A DNA stretch of 53,231 nucleotides from Gammaproteobacteria bacterium (GTDB lineage: Bacteria > Pseudomonadota > Gammaproteobacteria > Thiohalomonadales > Thiohalomonadaceae), in NCBI GenBank assembly GCA_024709225.1, contig JANJXC010000041.1:1-53231 (forward strand). Reading direction: 5' to 3'. Position numbers and translations under genes: made by a program. This document shows, one piece after another, positions 42,791-51,925 of the stretch (the first letter of the stretch is position 1; the number at the start of each line of letters is the position of its first letter). Under the pieces are notes generated by a model. That model had not been told where the DNA came from. It saw nothing but the letters and a program-made list of their open reading frames with translations, and searched no databases.

Positions 42791-43840
42791 ATGAAAAAAA
42801 TCGCATACGGTATTTTGTTGCTCATGATGCTGGTTGAGGGCGTCCTTGCCGCGCCCAGCCCGATCGCTCGTTTCAAATACGAAGACGCGGAAGCGGCGTT
42901 CGCCAAGCAGGATTACCAAACGGCGCTGAAAAAACTGGATGAGGCTGAACAGGAGTTCGGCAAGATCAATCCGCCCATTCTCCACCTGCGCATCATGACG
43001 CGCCACGAGCTGGTAAAGGGCGCTAGGGTGCTCGATTTTGACAACCTCGAGCGCTTGCAGGCCGAGACCAGACAATACATGAAAGAGTACGGCAATCTGG
43101 ATGCCGTTCGGGATCAGGTGCGCGAGGTGTATCGCGTGATGGAGGAGTTGCGGCAGTACCCGACGCGCAAGGAGCATCAAGCTCGGCTCGATGCGGAAGC
43201 ACGGGCGCGGCAAGCGGAAGCGGAAGAAACTCGAAAACGTATCGAAGAGCTTCAGAGGACTTGCCCGCTTTGTTTTCCTGAAATGGTGGCTATTCCCGGT
43301 AAAGGGTACGAGATCGGTAAGTACGAGGTGACCCAAGGGCAATGGGAGGCCATCATGGGCAGCAACCCTTCTGTTTATCGAGGTGATGACAACCGGCCGG
43401 TCGAGTCTGTCAGCTGGGACGATGTTCAGCGATACCTAGAAAGTCTCAACAAATTGGTCGGCAAGCAGTACCGTCTGCCTACGGAAGACGAATGGGAGAC
43501 AGCCTGTTACGCCGGCAGGCAGACGACCTACTGTGGTGGAGACAACGTGAAGGCCGTGGCGTGGTGGCGAGGCATGTTCTTTCTCAATGATTCCGACCAG
43601 CCAATCGCTGTTGGCCAAAAGCAGCCGAACGGCTTTGGTCTGCATGACATGACGGGCAATGTGGCTGAATGGGTGGAGGATTGCTATGAAGAAAGTTGTG
43701 CAAATCGGGCAATACGCGGCGGTAGTTTTGCCGAACCCGGCACCCGGAGGTTGATGGCAGATAACCGCATGGCTGCAGAAAGGAAATCACGCTACCACTC
43801 TGTAGGTTTTCGTATTGTCAGAACACTAACGACAGAGTAG
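42791..43840 (+). CDS. Secreted SUMF1/FGE-fold protein with helical N-terminal domain (paralogue 2)
   Basis: A 349-residue paralogue of the gene at 40409. The N-terminal domain has the same core (FKYEDAEAAFAKQDYQTAL, then EAEQEFGKINPPIL in both). Residues 165-345 are a shortened FGE fold (EMVAIPGKGYEIGKYEV, RLPTEDEWETACYAG, NGFGLHDMTGNVAEWVEDCY). The catalytic cysteine pair is absent again: the site reads GGSFAEPGTRRLM. Signal peptide to about residue 20 (VLAAP). Length is 89 residues shorter. It follows the lipoprotein and is convergent with the LuxR gene. Confidence 0.84.
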   Translation: MKKIAYGILLLMMLVEGVLAAPSPIARFKYEDAEAAFAKQDYQTALKKLDEAEQEFGKINPPILHLRIMTRHELVKGARVLDFDNLERLQAETRQYMKEYGNLDAVRDQVREVYRVMEELRQYPTRKEHQARLDAEARARQAEAEETRKRIEELQRTCPLCFPEMVAIPGKGYEIGKYEVTQGQWEAIMGSNPSVYRGDDNRPVESVSWDDVQRYLESLNKLVGKQYRLPTEDEWETACYAGRQTTYCGGDNVKAVAWWRGMFFLNDSDQPIAVGQKQPNGFGLHDMTGNVAEWVEDCYEESCANRAIRGGSFAEPGTRRLMADNRMAAERKSRYHSVGFRIVRTLTTE

Positions 43841-43888
43841 TTAAAAAAGGGACGGATGTAGTGGTCAAGCAACTCACACCCCGTCTAA

Positions 43889-45001
43889 TTATCGCAATTT
43901 GTTGATCCTGGCGATCAGCTCGCTTTGCCTATGGACATTGAGCTTGGTAAAGAGGGAGCGGATCTGTGTGCGCACTGTGCTCAAGGAAGTACCACGTGCA
44001 GCGGCGACAGCTTCGGGCGACTGTCCTGTGGCAAGTGCGAGTGCCACGTCTGCCTCGGTGGAAGTAAGGCCGTAGGCCAGTTGGAGCAGCGCCTTGACAT
44101 GGCCGTGATTGGCTGGCCGATCACGGATAAGTACTAGGACGTGGGGTTCGAGGCCGAAGGCGAAATCACGTTTCGGCAAGGGGAATATCTCGAGAACCAG
44201 CGGCACCGAACGACCCCGGATGGCAAGCGAGCGTGCGAGTGGTGCGCCGGGGCAGTGCATGCCGAGTGCGCCGAGGGTTACCGCCTCGCTGATGTTGTGC
44301 GTGTCCTCCGCAAATACAGCCTGGAGCAGGCCACGGCGCACGCGTAGTGCATCACCACGACGAATCACTGCTTCCGCAGTTGGAGTCATGGCCCTCACCG
44401 CGCCCGCCTGATTGCATACAAATGCCGCCAGTGACAAGGCCTCCAGTGTCCCAGCCATGATTTCGGTACCCTTGCTTTCCAGTGCAATCTGCATACGAAC
44501 AGCGGATCGTAGATGTTGGGAAAGCGAGGCAAATATTTTCCGTTGCTGCGGGGTAATTTCACCCTGGTTGGTGGATCTCATTACTGCCAACCCAACCATG
44601 AGTCCATCGCTTTGCTTAAGCAGCGGTGTCAGGCAAACGTGGCGGATGTCATAATGAGAAATATGAAAGTTGATGAAAGGATTGCTACGCCAGTCTTCGC
44701 GCGTGAGAAGTTCGCCGCTCTGGACCACCTGTAATTCGGGAATATGGAAGGCAGCCCTGGCATAGGGATTCAAGTTCGGATCAGCGCCGCCACTGGCGAC
44801 AAAATCCTCTCTCCATTCTGGGCCGATACCCGTGACCCAATTGAAAGAGACTGCACTGGCCGATCCCAGACCGATTAGTTCACCGGACCAGGAGCCGGTA
44901 GCATCAGCAAATTTTTCCAGCGGCGTATTCCAGTTCCCGTCCATTGCGGCGGAATAAAAGGCGTCCGTCACCGAAAGCCAGTCTTCATCGCTGCGAATCA
45001 T
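43889..45001 (-). CDS. LuxR-type helix-turn-helix transcriptional regulator
   Basis: A 370-residue regulator with a C-terminal LuxR DNA-binding domain (about 305-368): GLTSTEADVALALATGQSPEAVAAARGTSLS matches the GLTxxExxVLxLxAxG pattern, and VRTQIRSLFTKLNVHRQSELI is the recognition end. The N-terminal 220 residues look like a PAS/GAF sensor (IGLGSASAVSFNWVTG, then FISH-like FHISHYDIRHVC). The ligand is unknown. The start follows GGGAGATGGGGAG. It is divergent from the Fe(III)-binding gene. Confidence 0.82.
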   Translation of the reverse strand: MIRSDEDWLSVTDAFYSAAMDGNWNTPLEKFADATGSWSGELIGLGSASAVSFNWVTGIGPEWREDFVASGGADPNLNPYARAAFHIPELQVVQSGELLTREDWRSNPFINFHISHYDIRHVCLTPLLKQSDGLMVGLAVMRSTNQGEITPQQRKIFASLSQHLRSAVRMQIALESKGTEIMAGTLEALSLAAFVCNQAGAVRAMTPTAEAVIRRGDALRVRRGLLQAVFAEDTHNISEAVTLGALGMHCPGAPLARSLAIRGRSVPLVLEIFPLPKRDFAFGLEPHVLVLIRDRPANHGHVKALLQLAYGLTSTEADVALALATGQSPEAVAAARGTSLSTVRTQIRSLFTKLNVHRQSELIARINKLR

Positions 45002-45064
45002 CTCCCCATCTCCCTAACGCAGGGCTCCTTCCTTGGCCTGTTACCCCCAGTTTCCCTCCGGGTT

Positions 45065-45083
45065 TTCATTCTCATTGTTGGCA
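45065..45083. promoter_or_regulatory. Candidate Fur-type half site
   Basis: TTCATTCTCATTGTTGGC contains ATTCTCATT, the complement of the AATGAGAAT repeat used by Fur. It lies between the divergent LuxR and iron-transport genes, 64 bp from the LuxR start. Confidence 0.35.
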
Positions 45084-45187
45084 TCCTAACATCGGCAAGT
45101 GGCTGACAGAACGACAAGTCCGAACAAGGCAGTCTGGTAGTTTTTCTTTGGGGGGATGGATGAGCGATAGGTCTCCCGATCTCCCCC

Positions 45188-45220
45188 TTGACACAGATAC
45201 CAATGTTAATGAGAATGGTT
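45188..45220 (+). promoter_or_regulatory. Promoter and Fur-like box of the Fe(III) transporter
   Basis: TTGACA (45188-45193) and GAGAAT (45211-45216) are 17 bp apart. AATGTTAATGAGAATGGTT (45202-45220) overlaps the -10 and holds the Fur-type repeat AATGAGAAT. The overlap would block RNA polymerase when Fur binds iron, a standard design. The match to the Fur consensus is partial. Confidence 0.6.
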
Positions 45221-45279
45221 CGCACTTATATTGGGCGGCGGGAGGTCCCGCCGGAACCTGACCTACGGAGCTACCTGTC

Positions 45280-46311
45280 ATGCAACTGTCCCGTCGTCTG
45301 TTTCTGTCCACTGCCGCACTCGCGGCAGTCATCGGCCTTAACGGCCCGGCCCTCGCCGCCGGGGAGGTGAATCTGTACTCGGCCCGTCAGGAGGCATTGA
45401 TCAAGCCGCTGCTGGACCAGTTCACTGCCGCGACCGGCATCAAGGTCAATCTGGTCTCGGCCAAGGCCGACGCCCTGTTGCAGCGCCTGAAGAGCGAGGG
45501 ACGCAACAGCCCGGCGGACATCCTGCTCACCGTGGATGCCGGCAACCTGCATGCGGCGCAGGCGGCGGGTGTGCTGCAGCCGGTGCAGTCCGCGGCGCTG
45601 GAGGGCAGCATCCCGGCGGCCTACCGCGACCCGGCCGGTCACTGGTTCGGCCTGTCCCTGCGCGCGCGTCCCATCATGTACGTGAAGGGCAGGGTGAATC
45701 CGGCCGAGCTGTCCACCTATGAGGCGCTGGCCGAGCCGAAGTGGAAGGGCCGCATCTGCGTGCGTTCCTCCGACAACGTCTACAACCAGTCGATGATCGG
45801 TTCGATGATCGCCACCCGCGGCGAGGCCGCCACCGAGAGCTGGGCCAAGGGCTTCGTCGCCAACTTCGCGCGCAAGCCGCAGGGGGGCGACCGTGACCAG
45901 CTCAAGGCGGCCGTGGCCGGCCAGTGCGACATCGCCATCGCCAATACCTACTACCTGGCGCAGATGCTGGAGTCGGCCAAGGCGGATGAAAAGGCCGTGG
46001 CGGAAAAGATCGGCGTGTTCTGGCCCAACCAGGACGAGCGCGGTGTGCACGTCAATATCAGCGGCGCCGGCGTCACCGCCGCGGCACCGAACCGTGACAA
46101 CGCGGTGCGTCTGCTGGAGTTCCTCGCCGGTGAGGGGGCGCAGCAGTGGTATGCCGAAACCAATCAGGAATATCCGGTGCGCAGCGGCGTCGCCACCAGT
46201 GCCACCCTGCGCGCCTTCGGTGAGTTCCGCGCCGACAGCGTCAACATGGCCAGGTTGGGTGAGCATAACGCCGCAGCGGTGCGTCTGATGGACCGCGCGG
46301 GCTGGCGTTAG
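45280..46311 (+). CDS. fbpA: Fe(III) ABC transporter, periplasmic binding protein
   Basis: A 343-residue iron-binding protein of the FbpA/FutA family. The N-terminal SRRLFL is a twin-arginine-type motif, so folding before export is likely (inferred). Mature start is AGEVNLYSARQEALIKPL. VSAKADALLQRLKSEG, LYVKGRV-like MYVKGRVNPAE and the tyrosine-rich IANTYYLAQML, which holds the iron-ligand tyrosines, are visible. It is followed by the permease (247 bp later) and the ATPase. Fur-type control is suggested by the upstream box. Confidence 0.93.
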   Translation: MQLSRRLFLSTAALAAVIGLNGPALAAGEVNLYSARQEALIKPLLDQFTAATGIKVNLVSAKADALLQRLKSEGRNSPADILLTVDAGNLHAAQAAGVLQPVQSAALEGSIPAAYRDPAGHWFGLSLRARPIMYVKGRVNPAELSTYEALAEPKWKGRICVRSSDNVYNQSMIGSMIATRGEAATESWAKGFVANFARKPQGGDRDQLKAAVAGQCDIAIANTYYLAQMLESAKADEKAVAEKIGVFWPNQDERGVHVNISGAGVTAAAPNRDNAVRLLEFLAGEGAQQWYAETNQEYPVRSGVATSATLRAFGEFRADSVNMARLGEHNAAAVRLMDRAGWR

Positions 46312-46312
46312 A

Positions 46313-46494
46313 GGCAGATACAAGATTCAAGATACAAGAGAAAAGCATGTGGGAAGGGGCGCGGCGCGCCCTTTCCCCGTTTCATTTTTTTATCGCTCCC
46401 ACGCTCTGCGTGGGAGCGTTGGTCCGGACGCTCTGCGTCCACCGCGCGACGCAGAGCGTCGCCGGCTGCATTCCCACGCAGAGCGTGGGAACGA
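46313..46494. repeat. Two repeat units in the fbpA-permease gap
   Basis: GAGGCAGATACAAGATTCAAG opens the first unit, without a clear second arm. It shares GAGGCAGATACAAGA with the element at 18014. Then a palindromic array of CTCCCACGCTCTGCGTGGGA and TTCCCACGCAGAGCGTGGGA (46393-46494) forms nested hairpins. Both sit inside the fbp operon. Confidence 0.72.
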
Positions 46495-46558
46495 TAGCGG
46501 CGTGCCTCGTCCTGCGTCCCTTTCCCCTCGCACCTCGTCCCTGTATTCTTGACCGTCC

Positions 46559-48244
46559 ATGATTTCCGTTGCCGCCACACTCCCCGCCATTAAAGCCTTG
46601 CCGCGACCCGACCCCTGGCGCAGCGGTGTGGTGCTGGCCGCGCTGCTGCTGGCGTTGCCGGTGCTGGTGGTGTTCAGCTTTGTATTTGCGCCGGCGGGCG
46701 AGGTGTGGCTACACCTGAAGCAGACGGTGCTGCAGGAGTACGTCACCAACTCGCTGGTGCTGCTGCTCGGCGTCGGCGTCGGCGTGCTGGCCATCGGCAT
46801 CCCGGCGGCGTGGATGGTGAGCCTGTGCGAGTTTCCCGGCCGCCGCCTGTTCGAGTGGGGCCTGCTGCTGCCCATGGCGATGCCGGCCTACATCATTGCC
46901 TACACCTATACCGGCATGCTGGACTTCGCCGGCCCGGTGCAGACGCAGCTGCGCGACTGGTTCGGCTGGGGCTACGGCGATTACTGGTTCCCCGACATCC
47001 GTTCTCTCCCCGGCGCGGTGCTGATGCTGTCGCTGGTGCTTTATCCGTATGTCTACCTGCTGTCGCGCGCCGCGTTTCTGGAGCAGTCCATCTGCGTGCT
47101 GGAGGTGTCGCGCACCCTGGGCACCGGGCCGTGGGCCGGCTTCGCCCGCGTGGCGCTGCCGTTGGCGCGGCCGGCGATCATCACCGGCCTGTCGCTGGCG
47201 CTGATGGAGACCCTGGCCGACTACGGCACGGTGCAGTACTTCGGACTCGCCACCTTTACCACCGGCATCTTCCGTACCTGGTTCGGTCTCGGCGACCCCG
47301 CCGCCGCCGCGCAGTTGGCGGCGGTGCTGATGAGCTTCGTGTTCGTGCTGATCCTGCTGGAGCGCTGGTCGCGCCGCCGCGCGCGCTTTCATCACACCAG
47401 CACGCGCTACTCACATCTGCCGCGCTATCAGTTGCGCGGCTGGCGCCGCATCGGTGCCATCGTCGGCTGTTCCATTCCGGTTGCCTTCGGCTTTCTGTTG
47501 CCCGCGCTGCAGCTGGGTGTCTGGGCGGTGGATACCGTCGATGCCTGGCTCAAGGCGGATTTTTTCCATCTCGTCGCCAACAGCCTGATGCTGGCGGCGA
47601 TCACCGCCGTGCTCGCCGTGGCGCTGGCCCTGCTGATGGCCTACGGCCGCCGCCTGCGGTCGTCGCGACCGGTGGACCTCGCGGTGCGCGTGGCGAGCAT
47701 GGGCTATGCGGTGCCGGGTACGGTGATCGCCGTCGGCGTGATCCTGCCCTTCGCCTGGCTCGACAACACCCTCGATGCCTTCATGCGCGCGCAGTTCGAC
47801 ATCTCCACCGGCCTGATCCTCTCCGGCACGTTGGCGGCGCTGGTGTTCGCCTACTGCGTGCGCTTTCTCGCCGTGTCGCTCAACACCGTCGAGGCAGGCC
47901 TCGGCAAGATCAAGCCCTCGATGGATGACGCCGCGCGCTGCCTCGGCCTGCCGCCGCGCCGCGTGTTGCGCGAGGTGCACATGCCGATCATGCGCGGCAG
48001 CCTGCTCACCGCGCTGCTGCTGGTGTTCGTCGACGTGTTGAAAGAGCTGCCGGCAACGCTGATACTGCGACCCTTCAACTTCAACACCCTGGCGGTGCGC
48101 ACCTTCGAGCTGGCCTCCGATGAGCGCCTGGCCGATTCCGCCAGCGCCGCGCTGGCCATCGTGCTCGCCGGCATCGTGCCGGTGATCCTGCTGTCGCGCA
48201 CCATCGGCCGCTCGCGGCCGGGGCACGACCAGACCGTGTGCTGA
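46559..48244 (+). CDS. fbpB: Fe(III) ABC transporter permease (fused double module)
   Basis: A 561-residue inner-membrane protein with about 12 helices in two homologous halves. Each has the EAA-like loop that contacts the ATPase, as in CVLEVSRTLGTGPWAGFARVAL and DAARCLGLPPRRVLREVHMP. Such fused permeases are typical of FbpB/FutB. No clear ribosome site precedes the ATG (CTTGACCGTCC), so translation may be weak or start elsewhere. It overlaps the ATPase closely, with 4 bp between genes. Confidence 0.93.
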   Translation: MISVAATLPAIKALPRPDPWRSGVVLAALLLALPVLVVFSFVFAPAGEVWLHLKQTVLQEYVTNSLVLLLGVGVGVLAIGIPAAWMVSLCEFPGRRLFEWGLLLPMAMPAYIIAYTYTGMLDFAGPVQTQLRDWFGWGYGDYWFPDIRSLPGAVLMLSLVLYPYVYLLSRAAFLEQSICVLEVSRTLGTGPWAGFARVALPLARPAIITGLSLALMETLADYGTVQYFGLATFTTGIFRTWFGLGDPAAAAQLAAVLMSFVFVLILLERWSRRRARFHHTSTRYSHLPRYQLRGWRRIGAIVGCSIPVAFGFLLPALQLGVWAVDTVDAWLKADFFHLVANSLMLAAITAVLAVALALLMAYGRRLRSSRPVDLAVRVASMGYAVPGTVIAVGVILPFAWLDNTLDAFMRAQFDISTGLILSGTLAALVFAYCVRFLAVSLNTVEAGLGKIKPSMDDAARCLGLPPRRVLREVHMPIMRGSLLTALLLVFVDVLKELPATLILRPFNFNTLAVRTFELASDERLADSASAALAIVLAGIVPVILLSRTIGRSRPGHDQTVC

Positions 48245-48248
48245 ACCT

Positions 48249-49298
48249 ATGACGAAACTGCTGGATGTAGAAAACATCGACGTCGGCTACGGTAACCACA
48301 CCGTGGTGTTCGATGCCGCGCTGCACCTGAAGAAGGGGGCCATCGGTGTTCTGCTGGGGCCGAGCGGTTGCGGCAAGACCACGTTGTTGCGCGCCATCGC
48401 CGGCTTCGAGCCGGTGCAGCGCGGGCGCATCCTGCTGGCCGGTGACGAGGTGAGCCGCGCCGGCTGGACGCTGCCGCCGGAGAAGCGCCAGGTGGGCATG
48501 GTGTTTCAGGATTTCGCGTTGTTTCCGCATCTCACCGTCGCCGACAACATCGCCTTCGGCATCCGCCGCTGGCCCGCCGACAAGCGCGCCGCGCGCGTGC
48601 AGGACCTGCTGCAACTGGTCGGTCTGCCGCAGTACGGCAAGAACTATCCGCATGCGCTGTCCGGCGGTCAGCAGCAGCGCGTGGCCCTGGCGCGCGCGCT
48701 GGCGCCGAAGCCGCGCCTGCTGCTGCTGGACGAACCCTTCTCCAGCATGGACGTGGAGCTGCGCGAATCGCTGGCGCGCGAGGTGCGCACCATCCTCAAG
48801 CACGAGGGCATCACCGGCCTGATGGTGACGCACGATCAGTTCGAGGCCTTCGCCATCGCCGATCGCATCGCCGTGATGCACGGCGGCCGCATCCTGCAGT
48901 GGGACAGCGCCTATAACCTCTACCACCAGCCCGCCGATCGCCAGGTGGCCGACTTCATCGGCCAGGGTGTGCTGCTCGCCGGTATGGTGGTAGGCGACAC
49001 CATGGTGGAGACGCCGCTCGGCCCCATCGCCGGCAAGGTGCCGGAAGGCTGTCGCAAGGGCTGCCCGGTGGACGTGCTGATCCGCCCCGACGATTTGATG
49101 CTCGACCCTGCCAGCGCCCTGCAGGCCGAGGTGATCGACAAGGCCTTCCGCGGCGCGGTGTTCCTCTACACCCTGCGGTTGCCCAGCGGTGCCACCGTGC
49201 TGTGTCAGGCGCCCAGCCATCACGACCACGCCATCGGCGAGCGCGTCGGCCTGCGCCCGGATTTCGATCACCTCGCGGTATTCCCCCGTCGCGCATGA
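48249..49298 (+). CDS. fbpC: Fe(III) ABC transporter ATP-binding protein
   Basis: A 349-residue ABC ATPase. Walker A is GPSGCGKT, the Q-loop is in GMVFQDFALFPHL, the signature is LSGGQQQR, and Walker B is LLLLDEPFSSMD. The C-terminal ~110 residues form a TOBE-type regulatory domain. It energises iron uptake through FbpB. It begins 4 bp after the permease stop and ends the operon. Confidence 0.95.
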   Translation: MTKLLDVENIDVGYGNHTVVFDAALHLKKGAIGVLLGPSGCGKTTLLRAIAGFEPVQRGRILLAGDEVSRAGWTLPPEKRQVGMVFQDFALFPHLTVADNIAFGIRRWPADKRAARVQDLLQLVGLPQYGKNYPHALSGGQQQRVALARALAPKPRLLLLDEPFSSMDVELRESLAREVRTILKHEGITGLMVTHDQFEAFAIADRIAVMHGGRILQWDSAYNLYHQPADRQVADFIGQGVLLAGMVVGDTMVETPLGPIAGKVPEGCRKGCPVDVLIRPDDLMLDPASALQAEVIDKAFRGAVFLYTLRLPSGATVLCQAPSHHDHAIGERVGLRPDFDHLAVFPRRA

Positions 49299-49324
49299 GC
49301 GCTGGGCGTGCAATGCCCCGATAC

Positions 49325-49359
49325 CAAAAAAAATGGCGGACATCGCGCGATGTCCGCCA
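49325..49359 (-). terminator. Terminator of the amtB operon
   Basis: TGGCGGACATCG and CGATGTCCGCCA form a 12-bp stem, and on the minus strand TTTTTTTT follows. It lies 22 bp after amtB and also close to the fbpC end. Confidence 0.92.
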
Positions 49360-49380
49360 ATACGCCAGGAGGAGAGGGCG

Positions 49381-50631
49381 TTACTTGCTGGAAGTCGTGA
49401 ACTCCGGATAGGCCTCCAGGCCACACTCGGTGAGGTCGACGCCGTTGTATTCCTCTTCTTCGCTGACACGCAGTCCCATCACGGCCTTGATGATCAGCCA
49501 GGTGACGAAGGCGGTGCCGAACACCCAGGCGAAGATCACGCCGATACCGATGAGCTGGGACAGCAGCGAGGACTCCGTGTTGCTCAGCGTCACCGCCAGC
49601 AGACCCCAGATGCCGACCACGCCGTGCACGGAGATGGCGCCGACCGGGTCGTCGATCTTCAGCTTGTCCAGGGTGATGATGGAGAACACCACCAGCACGC
49701 CACCGACCGCGCCCACCAGGGTCGCCAGCAGCGGGCTCGGGGCCAGCGGCTCGGCGGTGATCGCCACCAGACCGGCCAGGGCGCCGTTGAGGGCCATGGT
49801 GAGGTCGGCCTTGCCGAACAGCAGGCGTGCGGTGATCAGCGCCGCCACCACGCCGCCGGCGGCGGCCATGTTGGTGTTGACGAACACCAGCGCCACGGCA
49901 TTGGCCTCGCCCACGTCGGACACCTTCAGCTCGGAGCCGCCGTTGAAGCCGAACCAGCCGAGCCACAGGATGAAGGTACCCAGGGTGGCCAGCGGCAGAT
50001 TGGCGCCGGGAATGGCGTTCACCTCACCGTTGGGGCCGTACTTGCCCTTGCGCGCACCAAGCAGCAGCACACCGGCCAGGGCGGCGGCGGCACCGGCCAG
50101 GTGCACCACGCCGGAACCGGCGAAGTCCATGAAGCCCAGACCGTCGAGGAAACCACCACCCCACTTCCAGAAGCCCTGCACCGGATAGATGAAGCCGGTC
50201 ATCACCACGGCGAAGGCCAGGAAGGCCCACAGCTTCATGCGCTCGGCCACGGCACCGGATACGATGGACATGGCGGTGGCCGCAAACACCACCTGGAAGA
50301 AGAAGTCCGACATGTTGGAGTAGTACGGCGCATCCTCGCCGCCGGCCAGGACCGCCTCCACGGTGTTCTCCTCGCCCAGCAGGAAGCTGAGGCTCGGGAT
50401 CACCGAGTTGACGCCGTCACCGTACATGATGTTGTAGCCGACGATCATGTACATGATGCTGGCCACCGCATACAGCACGATGTTCTTGGTGAGAATCTCG
50501 GCGGTGTTCTTGGCGCGCACCAGGCCCGCCTCGAGCATGGCAAAGCCTGCCGCCATCCACATTACCAGTGCACCGGATACCAGGAAGTAAAAGGTATCCA
50601 GCGCATATTTCATTTCTGTCACAGCTTCCAT
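49381..50631 (-). CDS. amtB: Ammonium transporter
   Basis: A 416-residue AmtB-family channel with 11 membrane helices, starting directly at the first helix without a cleaved signal sequence (MEAVTEMKYALDTFYFLVSG). The pore histidines are in HLAGAAAALAG and SVHGVVGIWG, and FFFQVVFAATAMSIVSGAVAERM is the family signature. The C-terminal tail binds GlnK. It follows glnK by 14 bp and is its usual partner. A ribosome site GGAGGATGCGACG precedes the ATG. Confidence 0.97.
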   Translation of the reverse strand: MEAVTEMKYALDTFYFLVSGALVMWMAAGFAMLEAGLVRAKNTAEILTKNIVLYAVASIMYMIVGYNIMYGDGVNSVIPSLSFLLGEENTVEAVLAGGEDAPYYSNMSDFFFQVVFAATAMSIVSGAVAERMKLWAFLAFAVVMTGFIYPVQGFWKWGGGFLDGLGFMDFAGSGVVHLAGAAAALAGVLLLGARKGKYGPNGEVNAIPGANLPLATLGTFILWLGWFGFNGGSELKVSDVGEANAVALVFVNTNMAAAGGVVAALITARLLFGKADLTMALNGALAGLVAITAEPLAPSPLLATLVGAVGGVLVVFSIITLDKLKIDDPVGAISVHGVVGIWGLLAVTLSNTESSLLSQLIGIGVIFAWVFGTAFVTWLIIKAVMGLRVSEEEEYNGVDLTECGLEAYPEFTTSSK

Positions 50632-50645
50632 CGTCGCATCCTCCG

Positions 50646-50996
<351 letters not shown>

Positions 50997-51002
50997 TTAG
51001 GG

Positions 51003-51025
51003 GCCGGGCCGCGTGGCGGCCCGGC
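51003..51025. terminator. Attenuator-like hairpin between the porin and glnK genes
   Basis: GCCGGGCCGC-gtg-GCGGCCCGGC is a perfect 10-bp stem. No U-run follows on the minus strand, so it may set the ratio of porin to glnK-amtB mRNA. Confidence 0.5.
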
Positions 51026-51040
51026 ATGACCTGCCATGGA

Positions 51041-51688
51041 TCAGAGATCGAAGGCCTTGTTGACGCTGAACACCAGGCGGGTCTCGCCGTCGCCGCCGGT
51101 GCTGTCGAGGTCTTCGTCGTTCTTCAGCAGATAGCCGCCGACGGTGAAGCCGGACACGTCGGCGTCGTAGCCCGCCTGCACGTAGCTGCCATCCGCCTCG
51201 TCGCCGTAGACGCCGTACAGGGCGTAGAAGCCGTTGTACTCGGCCTTGATGGTGCTGAAGGTGTAGTCGGCATCGGTGCCGCCGATGTCGCTGCCGTTGT
51301 AGGTGCCGATGTTGTGGGTGATCGAGAACGGACCGTAGCCCAGGCTCAGGTTGAGCTCTTCGTAGCTGCCGTCGAAGTCGTCGCTGTAGTAATAGCCGGT
51401 GAAGCCGACGCCGTAGCTCAGGTCGCTGACACTGCCTTCGTAGCCGCCGTAGAGGTCGTACTCGATGCCCTGGTTCACGTCGGCGGCCCAGGTGCCCAGG
51501 TAGAAGCCGCTCTCATGGCCGAAGTCGACACCGGCGGAGGCGCTGGATTCGGCCTGGTAGATGCCGCGGAAGATGTACTCGGACGAAAAGCCCACGTTGG
51601 CGCTCAGCTCGGCAGCGGCCTGGCCGCTGGCCAGCAGGCCCAGCGCGACGACGGAACCGAGTACGGACTTGCGGAAGATGGTGCTCAT
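51041..51688 (-). CDS. TorF-family putative porin
   Basis: A 215-residue outer-membrane protein with signal peptide (ending GQAAA). The mature part has alternating aromatic beta strands (VGFSSEYIFRGIYQAESSASAG, FYLGTWAADVNQGIEYDLYGGY, AGYDADVSGFTVGGYLL) and ends in phenylalanine, FSVNKAFDL. It matches the TorF/Gcw_chp group, often found with amtB and glnK. It may let ammonium or other nitrogen compounds enter the periplasm. The start follows GAGGAGAGCAACA. Confidence 0.9.
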   Translation of the reverse strand: MSTIFRKSVLGSVVALGLLASGQAAAELSANVGFSSEYIFRGIYQAESSASAGVDFGHESGFYLGTWAADVNQGIEYDLYGGYEGSVSDLSYGVGFTGYYYSDDFDGSYEELNLSLGYGPFSITHNIGTYNGSDIGGTDADYTFSTIKAEYNGFYALYGVYGDEADGSYVQAGYDADVSGFTVGGYLLKNDEDLDSTGGDGETRLVFSVNKAFDL

Positions 51689-51744
51689 TGTTGCTCTCCT
51701 CAGGTTGGAATGAATTGCGGGTTAAACCTGCGCAAGAGCACCAG

Positions 51745-51760
51745 TGCATCGCCTGTGCCA
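51745..51760 (-). promoter_or_regulatory. Sigma-54 promoter of the porin-glnK-amtB operon
   Basis: On the minus strand TGGCACAGGCGATGCA has the GG (-24) and GC (-12) doublets separated by exactly 10 bases. It deviates from TGGCAC-N5-TTGCA by one base. The start site would be near 51734, about 46 bp from the porin gene. NtrC activation under low nitrogen is the expected logic. Confidence 0.75.
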
Positions 51761-51925
51761 ACTGGAAAATAACTTCTATTTCATGACGTTGCAGCGCGCA
51801 GAAAAAAGCGCCGCAAAATTCGCCGCACCAGGATGGACCGCGTCGGATCGTCCGGCGCACCCTTTTGGCGCACGCAGGGCGGCCGTGATGGCGTACACTT
51901 GCACCCCATCGCGTGGAGGATTTTC

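Noticed and set aside
40409-43840. Calling the SUMF1-fold proteins formylglycine-generating enzymes (sulfatase activators)
   Set aside because: Neither has the cysteine pair needed for the reaction, and no sulfatase gene is in the window.
46393-46494. Phage attachment site or CRISPR from the repeated CCCACGCTCTGCGTGGG
   Set aside because: The repeats are palindromic and nested with no spacers, integrase or tRNA nearby; they fit the intergenic repeat families.
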